From assembly GCA_020746105.1 (NCBI GenBank), contig CM036621.1, forward strand, positions 52,300,264-52,364,263: DNA of 64,000 nt, in the 5' to 3' direction. Within the stretch, counting starts at the first letter, position 1. Every line of letters begins with the position of its first letter. This document shows, piece after piece, positions 26,601 to 37,957 of the stretch. The notes under the pieces were generated by a model. That model did not search any database, was not told the DNA's origin, and was given only the letters and a program-made list of their open reading frames with translations. Both the position numbers and the translations under genes were made by a program. Source of the DNA: Trogon surrucura. Its lineage: Eukaryota > Chordata > Aves > Trogoniformes > Trogonidae.

Positions 26601-28856
26601 TTTGTCTTAATTTACAGGTCCAGATATTATGTACCATCTACAAAACTACTGAGCTCTGGACTGACATACAGGCAAGAAGTGCTGTAGATGACTTACCTGG
26701 AGTAACAGTGAAACACAGATACACATTCCAGGATGGTGGAGAGAACGACAGCATACCTAAGCATGCATCCTACGGACTTCTAAAGCTTATGTTATTGTTC
26801 CATGTCTTCACTCAGTTGAAGTTAATACTAATTCGGTAGGGCTCCATGTATTAAAATTTCATTTCCAGATACAGTAGGGAATACATTCAGGTACATGCAT
26901 ATGCTGAAAAGCCAGCACACAAATGCAATTTCTTTGCTTTAATGAGAAAGAACAGCAAACTGAAGACAGATCATTCTCAATGCACAGCTTTTACTAGGCA
27001 GACAGGAAAGAAATCAAAGCATCTGCTACAATTAAATAATATAGCAAGACTCGGAGAAGAGGAAAATTGTTTTGAAGTCTCAACTCAGGAAGCTTCAGTC
27101 AGAGACGCTTCAGGATAAGCAGTAATGCCTCCTCCAGAAAAGTATGAGTACAGGGGCATTAAAGAAAGCCATTAGCCCTTTCTCTTATGGAGGTGCTCTG
27201 TACTTTGTCTCATCAAAATCTTGCGAGTAGGTTTTACCCATTAAGTGTCCTATGCTAAAGCACTGCCTGAAATGTTTTCATACACACAGAAAAAAACCCA
27301 CACAATACAAAAAACAAAGTAACATATAAAAATTAAGAAAAATAGTCCATGAGCTACATGCAGCATCTTTTGTTTAAACTCCAAGAGGAATCTTGTTTCA
27401 CCTGACCTCCAGCACCAAAATGCCTTAGCTGGTCCACAAAGAATTATTGGGACAACTTGACTCTGCCCTCGTCAAGTGCCCTGAGGAGAGGCCAAGCTAG
27501 CTCTTTGTTTCCAAGACAAAAGGGGAGCAAATCAACCTCAGGGGAAAAATCAGCCCTAGATTCAAACAGAAAAAAAATTACTATAGGAACAGGAAACAAA
27601 AAGGTTGTCAGGGCAGGATGCTATTTTCCACTGCATCCTTTCATTTCACAGTTACGCCAGATGTAACGTTCCTTCTTTAGGCAGCAGGAACCCCGGCCAT
27701 AAAGACCAAAATGGAAATGACAAAAGATTTATTCTGACTAACTCCAACTGCTTGGGGAAATATAGCCTTTTAAGTAGGATTTGTACTGTAGATAGTATTT
27801 GAAAATGGATAGCTACCAAACAGTTATGCTGTTTACTGGCTATGTGACAGCTACTGTTGCATCACCAAAACCAGGCAGGGTACAGTCCGTCCATCACTAT
27901 AATGCTCTGTTATATTTGGTATTTTTTTAAAAAGACAGTATTTTGGATAAGGAAATGCACCAACCAGGTGACCAGAATTTGAGGGAACATCAATATTTTT
28001 GGTTTAATGAACTACATACAAGCACATACTTCTGTATGGAACTTCTTAGGTAATTATCAGCACAAATTGTGTAAAGCTGGAATTGCACTGTATCAGACCA
28101 AATACGAAACAAAAAAATATTTCTAAAAAGGAAAAGACAAATCCAAAGCACTTTCTACAAGAGAAAAAAATAAAGTCTAGGTGATAAAGTACAATTTGCC
28201 TTTACTTTTCGTATGTCCTCCCTCTATTTGTACATGAAAAAAAATTTACACTTTAACTTAATAATGTGTCATGTAACAAGATTTACCTGTATCTACAGAA
28301 CATACCTAACCTATACAGTACATACCTGCAATTATACCCTGCAAAAAAAAGACAAGAAGCTGTATATATGCTGGAAAGACTGATAAGATAGTAAGAGAGA
28401 GGTTACACTGGGAATTGTTTGATTTTACTGCTGGGAACTAGGAATAGATGTTGTTCTCCTGTTTATATGAGCCAACAGTTTCTATTCACCAGCAACACAG
28501 TAGAAAAGCTTCTTGGTTTGATGGATAGCCAGGTGAGTTTTCTAAACATTTTTTAGATTACAATAAGCAAGGTGAGTTTTGTTTGGTTGGGTTTTTTTCA
28601 ATATTAGAGTGCACTCGGGAAACAAACTGCCCCAAAGCTAACAACATTCGGTTATTACTTTACTACCTAAGAAATCACTGAAATTTCAAGAGCCAGAGAC
28701 CTATGGCTTTCATTTTGCGTGACATAAAAATCTGGTAAACACACAATCATTTGGAAACATATATTACATTTTGATTAATCCTGCTATACCTTTTCTATTT
28801 CCATCTGCAAGCAGGCACATTCTATTAATTCTAAGCAAGAAAGCCAACTATTTGAA

Positions 28857-28878
28857 GGGGGGGGAGGGGGGAGGAAGG
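28857..28878 (+). repeat. G-run cluster (possible G-quadruplex)
   Basis: Runs of 8, 6, 2 and 2 G residues are separated by one or two A residues. It could form a two-layer G-quadruplex, or a bulged three-layer one. No promoter or gene is visible nearby, so no function is assigned. Confidence 0.6.
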
Positions 28879-31800
28879 TACTTTGCAGAGCTATTTTCTC
28901 CATCATATTATCTACTTCAGCCCCAAGAAAAGAAATAACACTAGAATAAAGTAGCCCTTCTATAGCCCAGGGACCATGACTACTCTCACAGGCAGAATTT
29001 TGCACCAAAACCAGGAATGAGAGTTTCAAGTAAAAAGAATTGATACACAGATTGGGCTTTGGAAAGCTCAGGGTATTTAGTGTGAAACAGCTGTTGCACA
29101 GATGGGTCTTCAGAGCAATACCTGCAATTACCTCTGAAGGTCTACACATGATTTTCCTTTTGATAGGAAGCACAAAAACTGGCAGCAACTCCTCAGTTGC
29201 TTGTAGCTCCAGCTCAACCTGTGCGTGTCTCCTCCTTTTCACTGTGTCCACAGCTGTAACGTGGAGTGTTCTCAACCTCTCGCAGCCACTCAGGAGTCCC
29301 TATTCTCACATGCAATTTATATTATCCAGTTTACTTTCAAGAAATAATTCCAGATTAGGATTGAAAGTGTCATCAAAAACAAAGAAAGTGATTGGATTTG
29401 TGCAGCTTGAATTCTACTTCTTGCTTGTACAATAATGAAAATCTTGCATTTGCTTCCCTTCTGAAACCTTGGGTCTAAGTGCCTACAACATATGATTTCC
29501 ACACAAAGTAGCTAATGACCAGCGCAGCTCATTATGTCCACACCCATATCCTGCACTGTATATATAAAACAATTACTTTCCTCATTTTTCCCCAGTGCTG
29601 CCATTAGTATTGTTTACAAGCAAGCGTTGTCTCTGGTATATTAGCATGCCACGAGCTGTAGCATCTTGAATGAGAGTTTCGCATGAAATGTACCTGAAGC
29701 CTGACAGCTAGAGGATGTCAACCATAGTAGGAACAGTATAAACCAAACAGATTCATAGTCTTGCCTTGAGAAAGTCAAATGCTTAAAATCCAATGTTCAA
29801 GGCAATTCATTTTTTTAAAAGAGAAATTCTGCGTAATTTCCAGCGTGCCAGCTACATAAACTGTTTTTCACTTGAAGGCAGAAGTCAGAGCCAACTGTAT
29901 TAATGACAGCGTAGTAACTGTTCATTTATCATAAGTGCTAAATCTCATAGTACCAAACTCAACCTTTTACACTTGTTTGCTTTTTAACAACTCCACAGTA
30001 TCAATAGAAAGAGTCACTACCAGGCAAAGAGGCCTAATGCTCTCTACAGTCAATTATTCCTCATAATTAACTGTTTTGTGTAATATCTAAAGTAAATCCA
30101 TCTTTGGAGAGGGATAAGAGACTGAAATGATATTGGCACATAATGCAAAAATAAACCACCATAAAACCCCCCAAAATTAATGGTAGTGTATTCAATTACA
30201 TAAAATTAGTAAATACGTTTCCCACACATATGGGGAAAAATGAACATATGACCAAACTAACAGGATTATGCAAAAGAAGCTTCTAATAACAGGCCCGTAA
30301 TTAATCTTTTTTAGTCTTGAGGTTTGCCTAAAATCATTCTTCATGTGCATAATTTAATTCGGTCAAAACCTAATCCTATTCAAAGTACATGTCTTGCAAG
30401 AACCCCCCAATTGTGAGGACTACTTTTTCTAATCTAGTTATGGTTCAGCAGATGGTACAGAGTCCACTCTTGTGCCATGCTTTGCTTTCTTCTCTGCTTT
30501 TGTTTTACTGACTGAGAAATGGGGAAAAGTTTTATTGAGACCATTAAAACACTGCTCCCCTGGTATACTGAATAGATAAAACTCATCTGAGGAGAATTTC
30601 TCAGAAAACCTTATAACATGTAAAAGTTAGCATGCTAATTACTGTGCTGGTTTAGCCTTACAAGACTCCTTGATGTACTGCTTAACTATCTTATTTTTCA
30701 GGAGTTATTGCATGATTTTTTAAAAAATAAATTCTCTGTTATTCAATCAAATGCATCTGTAGCATTAAACACATCTGAAAGCTAAAAAAGAGGAGAAAAT
30801 GGGAAGAAAGGAAATTCTACAGAAATTCTACTTTCTACATTATTTTTCCTTTTAAACCAACATGAAATATAGTCAAGATACTTTCCAGTTATAAAAAAAA
30901 ATTCATTTTTCAGCTCCTAAAACTAAATCATATCTTCACAAAGCTCTAAGAACACATTCAGGGAAGTGGTTCACTCCCTCCTCCACCAAGTTATTTTGTC
31001 CCATTACTTAATTAGGAAACACAACTGCTGGAAGTTTAGACAAACCCTACCATTCAACCAACCATGACACAAGTTACAGCCTCCAGCCAGCTATCAGAAA
31101 GACCTCAAGCACTGGCACTTCATCTCCTCAAATCTCACCTTTGCTCCTCATTCCCTCTCATTCTCCAAGTACATAAGAAAATATTTGCTGTTTGCTCTAT
31201 TCATTTTTTGCTGCATGTGCTTTTAAACCAGCACCTGGTAAGAGAAACGCTGCAGGTTTTGTAGTCACTTATTATCAATGTAGATAAAAAGCAGACTAGT
31301 AAGGCATTGTAAAAACCCCCAATATAGGTTAATTAAAAGTTAATTTATCTCCTGTGGGCTACTAAAGCTCTTCATAATATTAGAAATAAGAGGGAGAAAA
31401 AAGGGCTTAGAAAGAATAAAAGACTCTAGAATGAAATCTCAATATATTCTGAGCAAAATCAGTGAAGTCGCTCTACGTGTGATTTAGATCGTGACGCGAA
31501 GAGACGAGTTCCTTGGTACTGATTTATTTCTTTTAATTTATATTACTGCTGCTACTACTACTACAAGCCTCAACTGCAGTGCTGGGAGATATGAATTAAT
31601 GCTAATATACCCAGGCATCTGTTTGACTAACATAGTAAAAGCACTGGAGTCCAATCTTGCTGCAGAGCAGCCTATCGAAACCTTGGCATAAAGGGAATGT
31701 ACCTCTAAGTTAACAGAAAGCTAAAAGCTGCAGTAGTAAATGCATGTAGCCATGGATCAAAATAGTATATACAAACCATCCCAAGTAAGAGCAGAATGGA

Positions 31801-33936
31801 GAACTAATCACAGTCCAAACTGCAGGGAGGTAGTGGAAATGCAAGACGCTTCTGCAGCTACCAGAGTTTAAAAAGAAAATAAAAATACCAACCAGAAGAA
31901 ACTGAAGAGCACTTTGAAAAAACAACGGGAGGAAGTAGCATTCTTGAGGGTAAAGGAGTATTTTAACAAGTGTTTCTCATGGGGAAGAAGAATTAAAAGA
32001 AATCATCCTTCCTACAGCACAACAGACAGACTCGTCAACGAACAATCATCAGCAATGCAATATAGGGATGCATATTTCACCTGAACTGTAAAATAGTAAT
32101 GTCACTATAAAAAAAAAAAAAAAATCAGTCAAGGGGAAACCGCATTGTAAACCTAACGTCCGTGTTCATAGAGCTGCAAAGGCACTGTGAAAAGAAAGCT
32201 CTGTTCATCCCAGAATCTTCCCGAGGAGATGTGCTCTCTCATGAAGGAAGAAGATGTCGTGCCTGGCAGCATGCCTGCTAAACGGGTTCACAACACCAGA
32301 CACCTTGGTCTGTCCCCAGACTGCACTGGAGACTGCTAAGGTACATAATCTGTTTGCACTCTGTTCATCTGAAATATGCTAAGTCAGGCACTGTAATACA
32401 ATTTACTTTTACACTTTGAGTATGTATGTGCATAGTCTGACCTCAGGACAACACAGAGATACAGTCCAGAAGCAGCTCTCTTTCATCACGCATCCCTTCA
32501 ATTCTCCCTGTTACTCACTCCTCACAGTTGTAGCATTGCCCTTACAGACTTATCTGCTTGCACAGTCTGGCAAAGCAAAATCCCACAGAAGTTCTGCAGA
32601 TTTAATAAGAATGCTTGTAATGTGTCACAAGCTTCAGTGATTCTAGGGATTAGATGTATTTAGAAATGCTATGTAATCTTCAGTGTTCTGCAAGTAACCA
32701 TGCTCTGGGATTAAAATATATAAAAACTTGTCAAGACTCCGGCACACTTAATATCTGCTTAGTGACATCTCATTTAGAGAAAAGATTAATTAACTTCAAA
32801 ATGCTATTGTTTCTTTGTAGCAGCAGTACAACATGTAAGGTTCAGCTAGGGCTTGCTTTATGAGCAGATTTTTTGAGTCACTGAAAGTATTCAGATCTCA
32901 GCAGCCTAAAATTTAGTAAAACAAGGTTTCAGAAAAACACTGAAATCCATTAAATGGGTTTTGCATACTGAAAGTGCACAAAACATGACCACAACCTAAA
33001 GTGAGGCTGTTTCTGCTCTCTAAATAAAAGAGAGGCCCTTAATTAAAATGACCAGAATTTGTCTACCGAGTGTCCTGAGAACAGCTCACTACACTTTGGG
33101 TGTTGTGGGGAAAGTATTTGAAATGAGCCAGGTATTTTTATGCAAGAGTGAATATTAACTACTGAGCAGGTGCAGCAGTTAATTTTCATGATGTTCTTGG
33201 TTATGCAGAAAATATAACATAGGAAGTTTCATTACAAGGTAAAACAGATTCTAACAAATTTTGTTTTGACACTAACTGCCATTCAAATGAGTAAAAGTAC
33301 CCTCTCTTATTTTAATGACAGATGACTTACATGCAAATGGGACAATATCACATAAAATAGTCAATCAAATCACAAAACATAAATAAAAGGCTAAATATAG
33401 CGATGCTATGGTCTTCACCATGCTTAAACATCAATGAAAAAATAATGAATAAGACAGCATATCTGTGTTGTATTTTCACAGAACGTCCTTGTAATTCCAT
33501 CAAAGGAGCACCCAATGCTGCAAGCAGCTGAGAAAAGGAAAGTGGCAGACTTCCAGGTATCCAAAGCAAGCCCAGCCAAACTTCCAGGTAACTAACCAAG
33601 CCCTGCCTCTCTAGGATTTTTGCTCAAGCAGACACCTCTGAACAACTGGAGGTTCTGAATAAAGCTTTTTGTCTTGCCCAAGTCTTCCTTCATCAAGGTC
33701 TTTATCAAAACCACTGATCTACCTCTATAACAAGAAGCACTATACCATTGCTCTTGTCAATCATATTTTGGCTTCTATGTTCTTATTCTTGGCTCCTCAA
33801 ACAGCCTCACTCTTTAAATCTTGACTGAATCCCAAGCAAAGGCTCCAGAAGGGAAGTTTTCTTGTATTTCCTATCAATATATTTTCAAGTATTTTTACAA
33901 CGTCATGTAAATAACAGCATCATTGTATAAAATGTT

Positions 33937-34118
33937 GTAGCCAACAAAACGTAACCAACAAAACGTAACCAACAAAACGTAACCAACAAAACGTAACCAA
34001 CAAAACGTAACCAACAAAACGTAACCAACAAAACGTAACCAACAAAACGTAACCAACAAAACGTAACCAACAAAACGTAACCAACAAAACGTAACCAACA
34101 AAACGTAACCAACAAAAC
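33937..34118. repeat. Minisatellite, 14-bp unit x 13 copies
   Basis: An exact head-to-tail array of GTAACCAACAAAAC. Thirteen units fill 182 bp with no leftover bases. Units 2-13 (33951-34118) are identical, and unit 1 differs at one base (GTAGCC for GTAACC). Each unit junction makes one CpG, so CpGs recur every 14 bp in an otherwise CpG-poor region. Because 14 is not a multiple of 3 and the unit lacks stops on the minus strand, all three minus frames stay open and translate to the same 14-residue periodic peptide. The long minus-strand frames here (33895-34345) are therefore by-products, not genes. The near-perfect identity points to recent expansion or homogenisation. Confidence 0.97.
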
Positions 34119-34164
34119 GGAAAGAAAAAGAAATGAGGAAAAGTAACAAATTTGAAACAAAACT

Positions 34165-34216
34165 GCAACGGAAAAAAGCAACGGAAAAAAGCAACGGAAA
34201 AAAGCAACGGAAAAAA
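34165..34216. repeat. Second minisatellite, 13-bp unit x 4 copies
   Basis: Four tandem copies of GCAACGGAAAAAA lie about 46 bp after the 14-bp array and directly before the CR1 fragment. The purine-rich unit shares the xxAAC core with the neighbouring array (GTAAC against GCAAC). The spacer between them contains related words (AACGGAAAG, AAAGTAAC), so both arrays may derive from one A-rich precursor. Confidence 0.93.
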
Positions 34217-34223
34217 AGAAAAA

Positions 34224-34539
34224 TGCCGTGGTAGAGAGGTTGGTGCTGGTCTCTTCTCACAGGTCATTAGGGACAGAACCAGGGGGAATGGGTTCAAGTT
34301 GCTACAGGGCAAGTTTAGACTGGACATTAGGAAGAAATTCTTCACGGAAAGGGTGGTCAGACCCTGGAACAGACTGCCTAGGGAGGTGGTTAAGTCACCA
34401 TCCCTGGACGTGTTTAAGCGTCGCTTAGATGTGGTGTTGGGTGATATGGTTTAGGGGTGAACTTGTAGTGTAGGGTTAATGGTTGGACTCAATGATCCCA
34501 AGGGTCTTTTCCAGCCTGAACTGTTCTATGATTCTATAA
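34224..34539 (+). mobile_element. CR1 LINE, 5'-truncated 3' end
   Basis: This is a CR1 3' terminus of a different subfamily from those at 1-1208. The coding part is in one frame with 34152-34454 and reads [20 protein letters not shown], then [43 protein letters not shown], which is the expected end of CR1 ORF2. The 3' UTR contains the GGTTGGACTCAATGATCCCA stretch and ends in CTATGATTCTATAA octamers. The 5' break falls a few bases after the purine-rich minisatellite, so the insertion junction and the tandem arrays touch each other. Confidence 0.93.
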
Positions 34540-37500
34540 TTGTCATTAATTTTGATACCTGTAATCATAACCTGTAATTATCATGCAACTGGAGAGCTAT
34601 AAACAAGGAGCAAAGCCCAATTTCATATTGATATATTTTGCAGCAAGAGCTCTGTGGTTGTGCATCTAAATAGGAGAAAACTCTACAAGCCAGAAGATAG
34701 CTACATAATCAGTAGCCTTTTAAAAGTTGCTCTAAGTTCAGACGCTCAGCAAATAGTGCCACTGAATAAAAAAGGGAAGGAGGAAGAAAACAAAAATATT
34801 ATTTTGCTGGTCTTCAGAGAAATATTAAGCTTTTCACATTTTCACACCTTCTAACTGTAGTTGTGATCTAACTACATAAAATGCATTACAGAGAAGTCAT
34901 TCATAAATCTGTCCAAGGTGCATTCAGCTGTCTATACTATACTGGCTACCCAACAGTAAAGCAGAATTTGTAATTATTTATGAATCGATCAGGACAATTT
35001 TTGAGGCTATAATAATATTTGCTCAGAATACCACAGCAATATTTTGACAACAAAGCTAAATGAATGTAGGAAAGCCTTTGTAAGAAAGGAAGTTGATCAT
35101 ACTTAAGGAGTTACATAAAAAATTAAATAAAATCACTTGCAATCAATTTCTCACACTCACACATTCACATGCACAGTAGACTGTCCATTACCACCTACAG
35201 TGACATGAAGCAGAAGAGACACCGGTTATCAACATTTCATGTCTCCAAGGCTCTTCTTCCAAGGATGGGATTTGGTTGTGTTTTTCATACCTTTGTGAAG
35301 CTGGCAGGGATTCTGACCTTTAGCCTCTCCATTCTGTCCTACCCTAAGGGAATAAGACAATGTCAGTTATTTACTCACCACCTCCTGACCCTTTATTTGG
35401 ATGTCAGAGGATTGCAGGGATGTTCTTTATCTTCCCTTCATCATTTCCTAACAGCTTCTATCTGTACATCATTCCACTCTGTCCTTTGTTTTCCAAATCT
35501 CAGGATCTTGAAAATTTTAATGTAACTGTGCTGCAATCTTGTTGCTGTAGATGCCATCAAACCTTGCCTCTTTTATCCATCTCTCACTGTTTCTTCTAGT
35601 GCTTCCACAGCTTTACCTTTCTATTCATATTTAGTTCATGCAAATATTATAATTTGCATTAGAGATCTCTACTACAGTGTTTTTTCAGAAAGGTTCAAAA
35701 CTCAAACTCTAGACTATACTTTTTCCTTCTAGATGAAGTAGTTCCTATCTGCAGAGTCATATCGAAGAAAAACTAACCTCTCAATCCATCCGTGGGATTT
35801 AGGCTTACACAATCATCCACGTACTTTTAATTATACAAGTTACAGAGTGCTTTGTTGAGTTTTCCTGAAAAAAAGAAAAACGGTGGAAAAAAATCCTTTG
35901 CAGATACGACCAAGTTTTTGCTCCCAACACAAACAAGAACTCAACTTGTTCTTACATTTAGGTGGTTTATGCTATTAAGATCTTTTCCATTATTCTCCTC
36001 TTCTGTGATGGTATAATTATTTTTAGGGATATTCATGTAAACCTGGCATTTTATCTGGTGAATAATTTACAAGTTGGCAAAGTTTAAATACGTATAAATG
36101 GTGTGCTTACCATTAATGTCAGTTAGACAAAAGAGAACGAATAGAAACCTGAGGAGATTACATGCTGTTGCTTCACCACCTCACGCAAACTAGATTAGCA
36201 GGAACTCTAAATGCACTCGCCTACATTTTCCAAACAGCTGACCTCATACACATCAGGCATAGATTGATTTGAAAAAGACCAGAGAGGAAATTCCATGGAT
36301 ACCACATACAGTCCCCTGCCCAGTGCCCTGACAGGGCGAAAGAGGCAGATCAAAGCTGACGTGTTCAAAGCTGACTGATCAAAATAGAAAAGATCAGGTA
36401 TTAGACATTGTTCACAAAGATGAGTCAACTGAAAAGAATTTGTACAAGCTTCAGCTATTACAATTGTAGTTAAAATAACAAAGCTTACACAAAAATACAA
36501 AACACACTTCAGCTGCGCTACAGCCTGCTAATAAAACCCTCAGTCTAAAATGTGAGAATGTCATGGGTTTGATCTATGCTATACATCAATCATGGACAAT
36601 CTAATACCTCCACACTTGTCTTCAATACACTTAACACTTCAGTATACACCGTCAACCTCAAAAAACACTTTTCTAAATCACAGGCAACAGAACTCCTCCC
36701 TTAGTAAAAACCAAGCAAGCAGATTAAGGGCAAAGAAATCTTTGCAGCTATCCCACTTCACATGTGTCCTGGGACCCTGATAGTCGGACAGAGGAAAGAG
36801 CTAATTATTATGAACTACAGACAGAAGACAAATTGATCTTTTTAAGAATTCCCTGTATGTAACCATTTCTCCCAGTGAATCCAGCCCAAAATATAATGAA
36901 GATATTTCCCTTACATCCAAAGGAGGGATTAAACAGTCACAATTTTTTAATAACATGCTGTCTGGAATGCTAATTATGGTCTCCCTTTTGTGAATATTTA
37001 ATTTTCTATCAGGTTTTATGTCCTTGAGCTAAAGCCCATAACTTCTATCAATATTAATGACAATTCTGCATTCAGATCTACAGAGATCAGAGAAGTTACC
37101 CAGAGATGTTAATATGACCAGTACTGTCTATACCAATTTTCAACTCCATTTTTAGGTGGTGCTGTATGACAAGGATGTTGAAAACATGCAGGTTTTCTGT
37201 CCTTTTTAAGGGGCACAAATGATGATGACAATAGTTCTTACTAGCATTTGACATGAGAAAGGATGGATGAAAACTATTTCAGGCCAGGGAGACACAGTAT
37301 GAGCACAAAATGGTTCATACTGCTGCTCTGATTTACAAGCTGTCTCTGTGCACAAGAAATTAAAAAACTAAACTAGGTAGGGGAGTTGAGATTAAAGCAA
37401 GATAAATTATGTCCAAAAAGCAAATAACAGATGAAATCCAGATATTGTGAACCACAGGACAAGAAAGGAGTCTTGGGACGCAAAGCCACCTTCATTTGGA

Positions 37501-37935
37501 TCGCTGTGTGGCTGCTGATGAGCTTGGATGCCTGAGTTCGCATCAGAAGCATCAACTCTGGATATCAATACAACAGAATTGGGGCCCAGGAGGAAGCGCT
37601 AGGCAAGCCTCCATCAGGCCCAATTAGTCAATGAGAGTATCATTAATTTCTTGCAAATGTGTTGCTTCATCAATAATGCTGCTCAGTTACATCTTGAGTC
37701 GCCCAACTAACAGAAGAGATTCAGACTTGTAGAGCAAAAAAACCATTGAGAGCTTGCTCCAAATATTTAAAGGAAGTCCATCAGCTACGCTACATCACCT
37801 TGTGCAATGGAGTCAGGTAAGACTGAAATATAAAATATGCTTTTGCCAAGGAGTAGGCTTTTGAACACACAATTAAGCAAAAAATATTCTGTCCACTAAG
37901 TAACTCAACTTGTGTGTCTGAAAGTTGGAATTTTA

Positions 37936-37957
37936 TTTTTTTTTTAAAAAAAAAAAA
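37936..37957. repeat. T10A12 homopolymer palindrome
   Basis: Ten T residues are followed directly by twelve A residues, as in the T9A12 tract at 10268 and the T8A12 tract at 59358. Confidence 0.85.

Larger units (their letters stand above)
20704..33936. other. AT-rich non-coding stretch, no gene seen
   Basis: About 13 kb without a recognisable gene. Small items are a 24-bp-period duplication (23564-23606), an A/C-rich tract (25386-25456), G/T-rich tracts (26557-26583 and 28577-28598) and a G-run cluster (28857-28878). Overlapping frames of 163 codons (minus, 28784-29275) and 131 codons (plus, 29040-29435) are open on both strands but match nothing I know. They are most simply a stop-poor patch. 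A CpG-richer spot occurs near 31448-31506. Confidence 0.6.

Noticed and set aside
33937-34118. CRISPR-like array
   Set aside because: The units are directly adjacent with no spacers, only 14 bp long, and sit in a vertebrate genome. It is a minisatellite.
33895-34345. Three long minus-strand open frames (92-141 codons) that look like a hydrophobic repeat protein
   Set aside because: They are the same 14-bp minisatellite read in three frames. The unit has no stops on that strand and is not a multiple of three, so every frame cycles through the same peptide. There is no independent evidence of coding.
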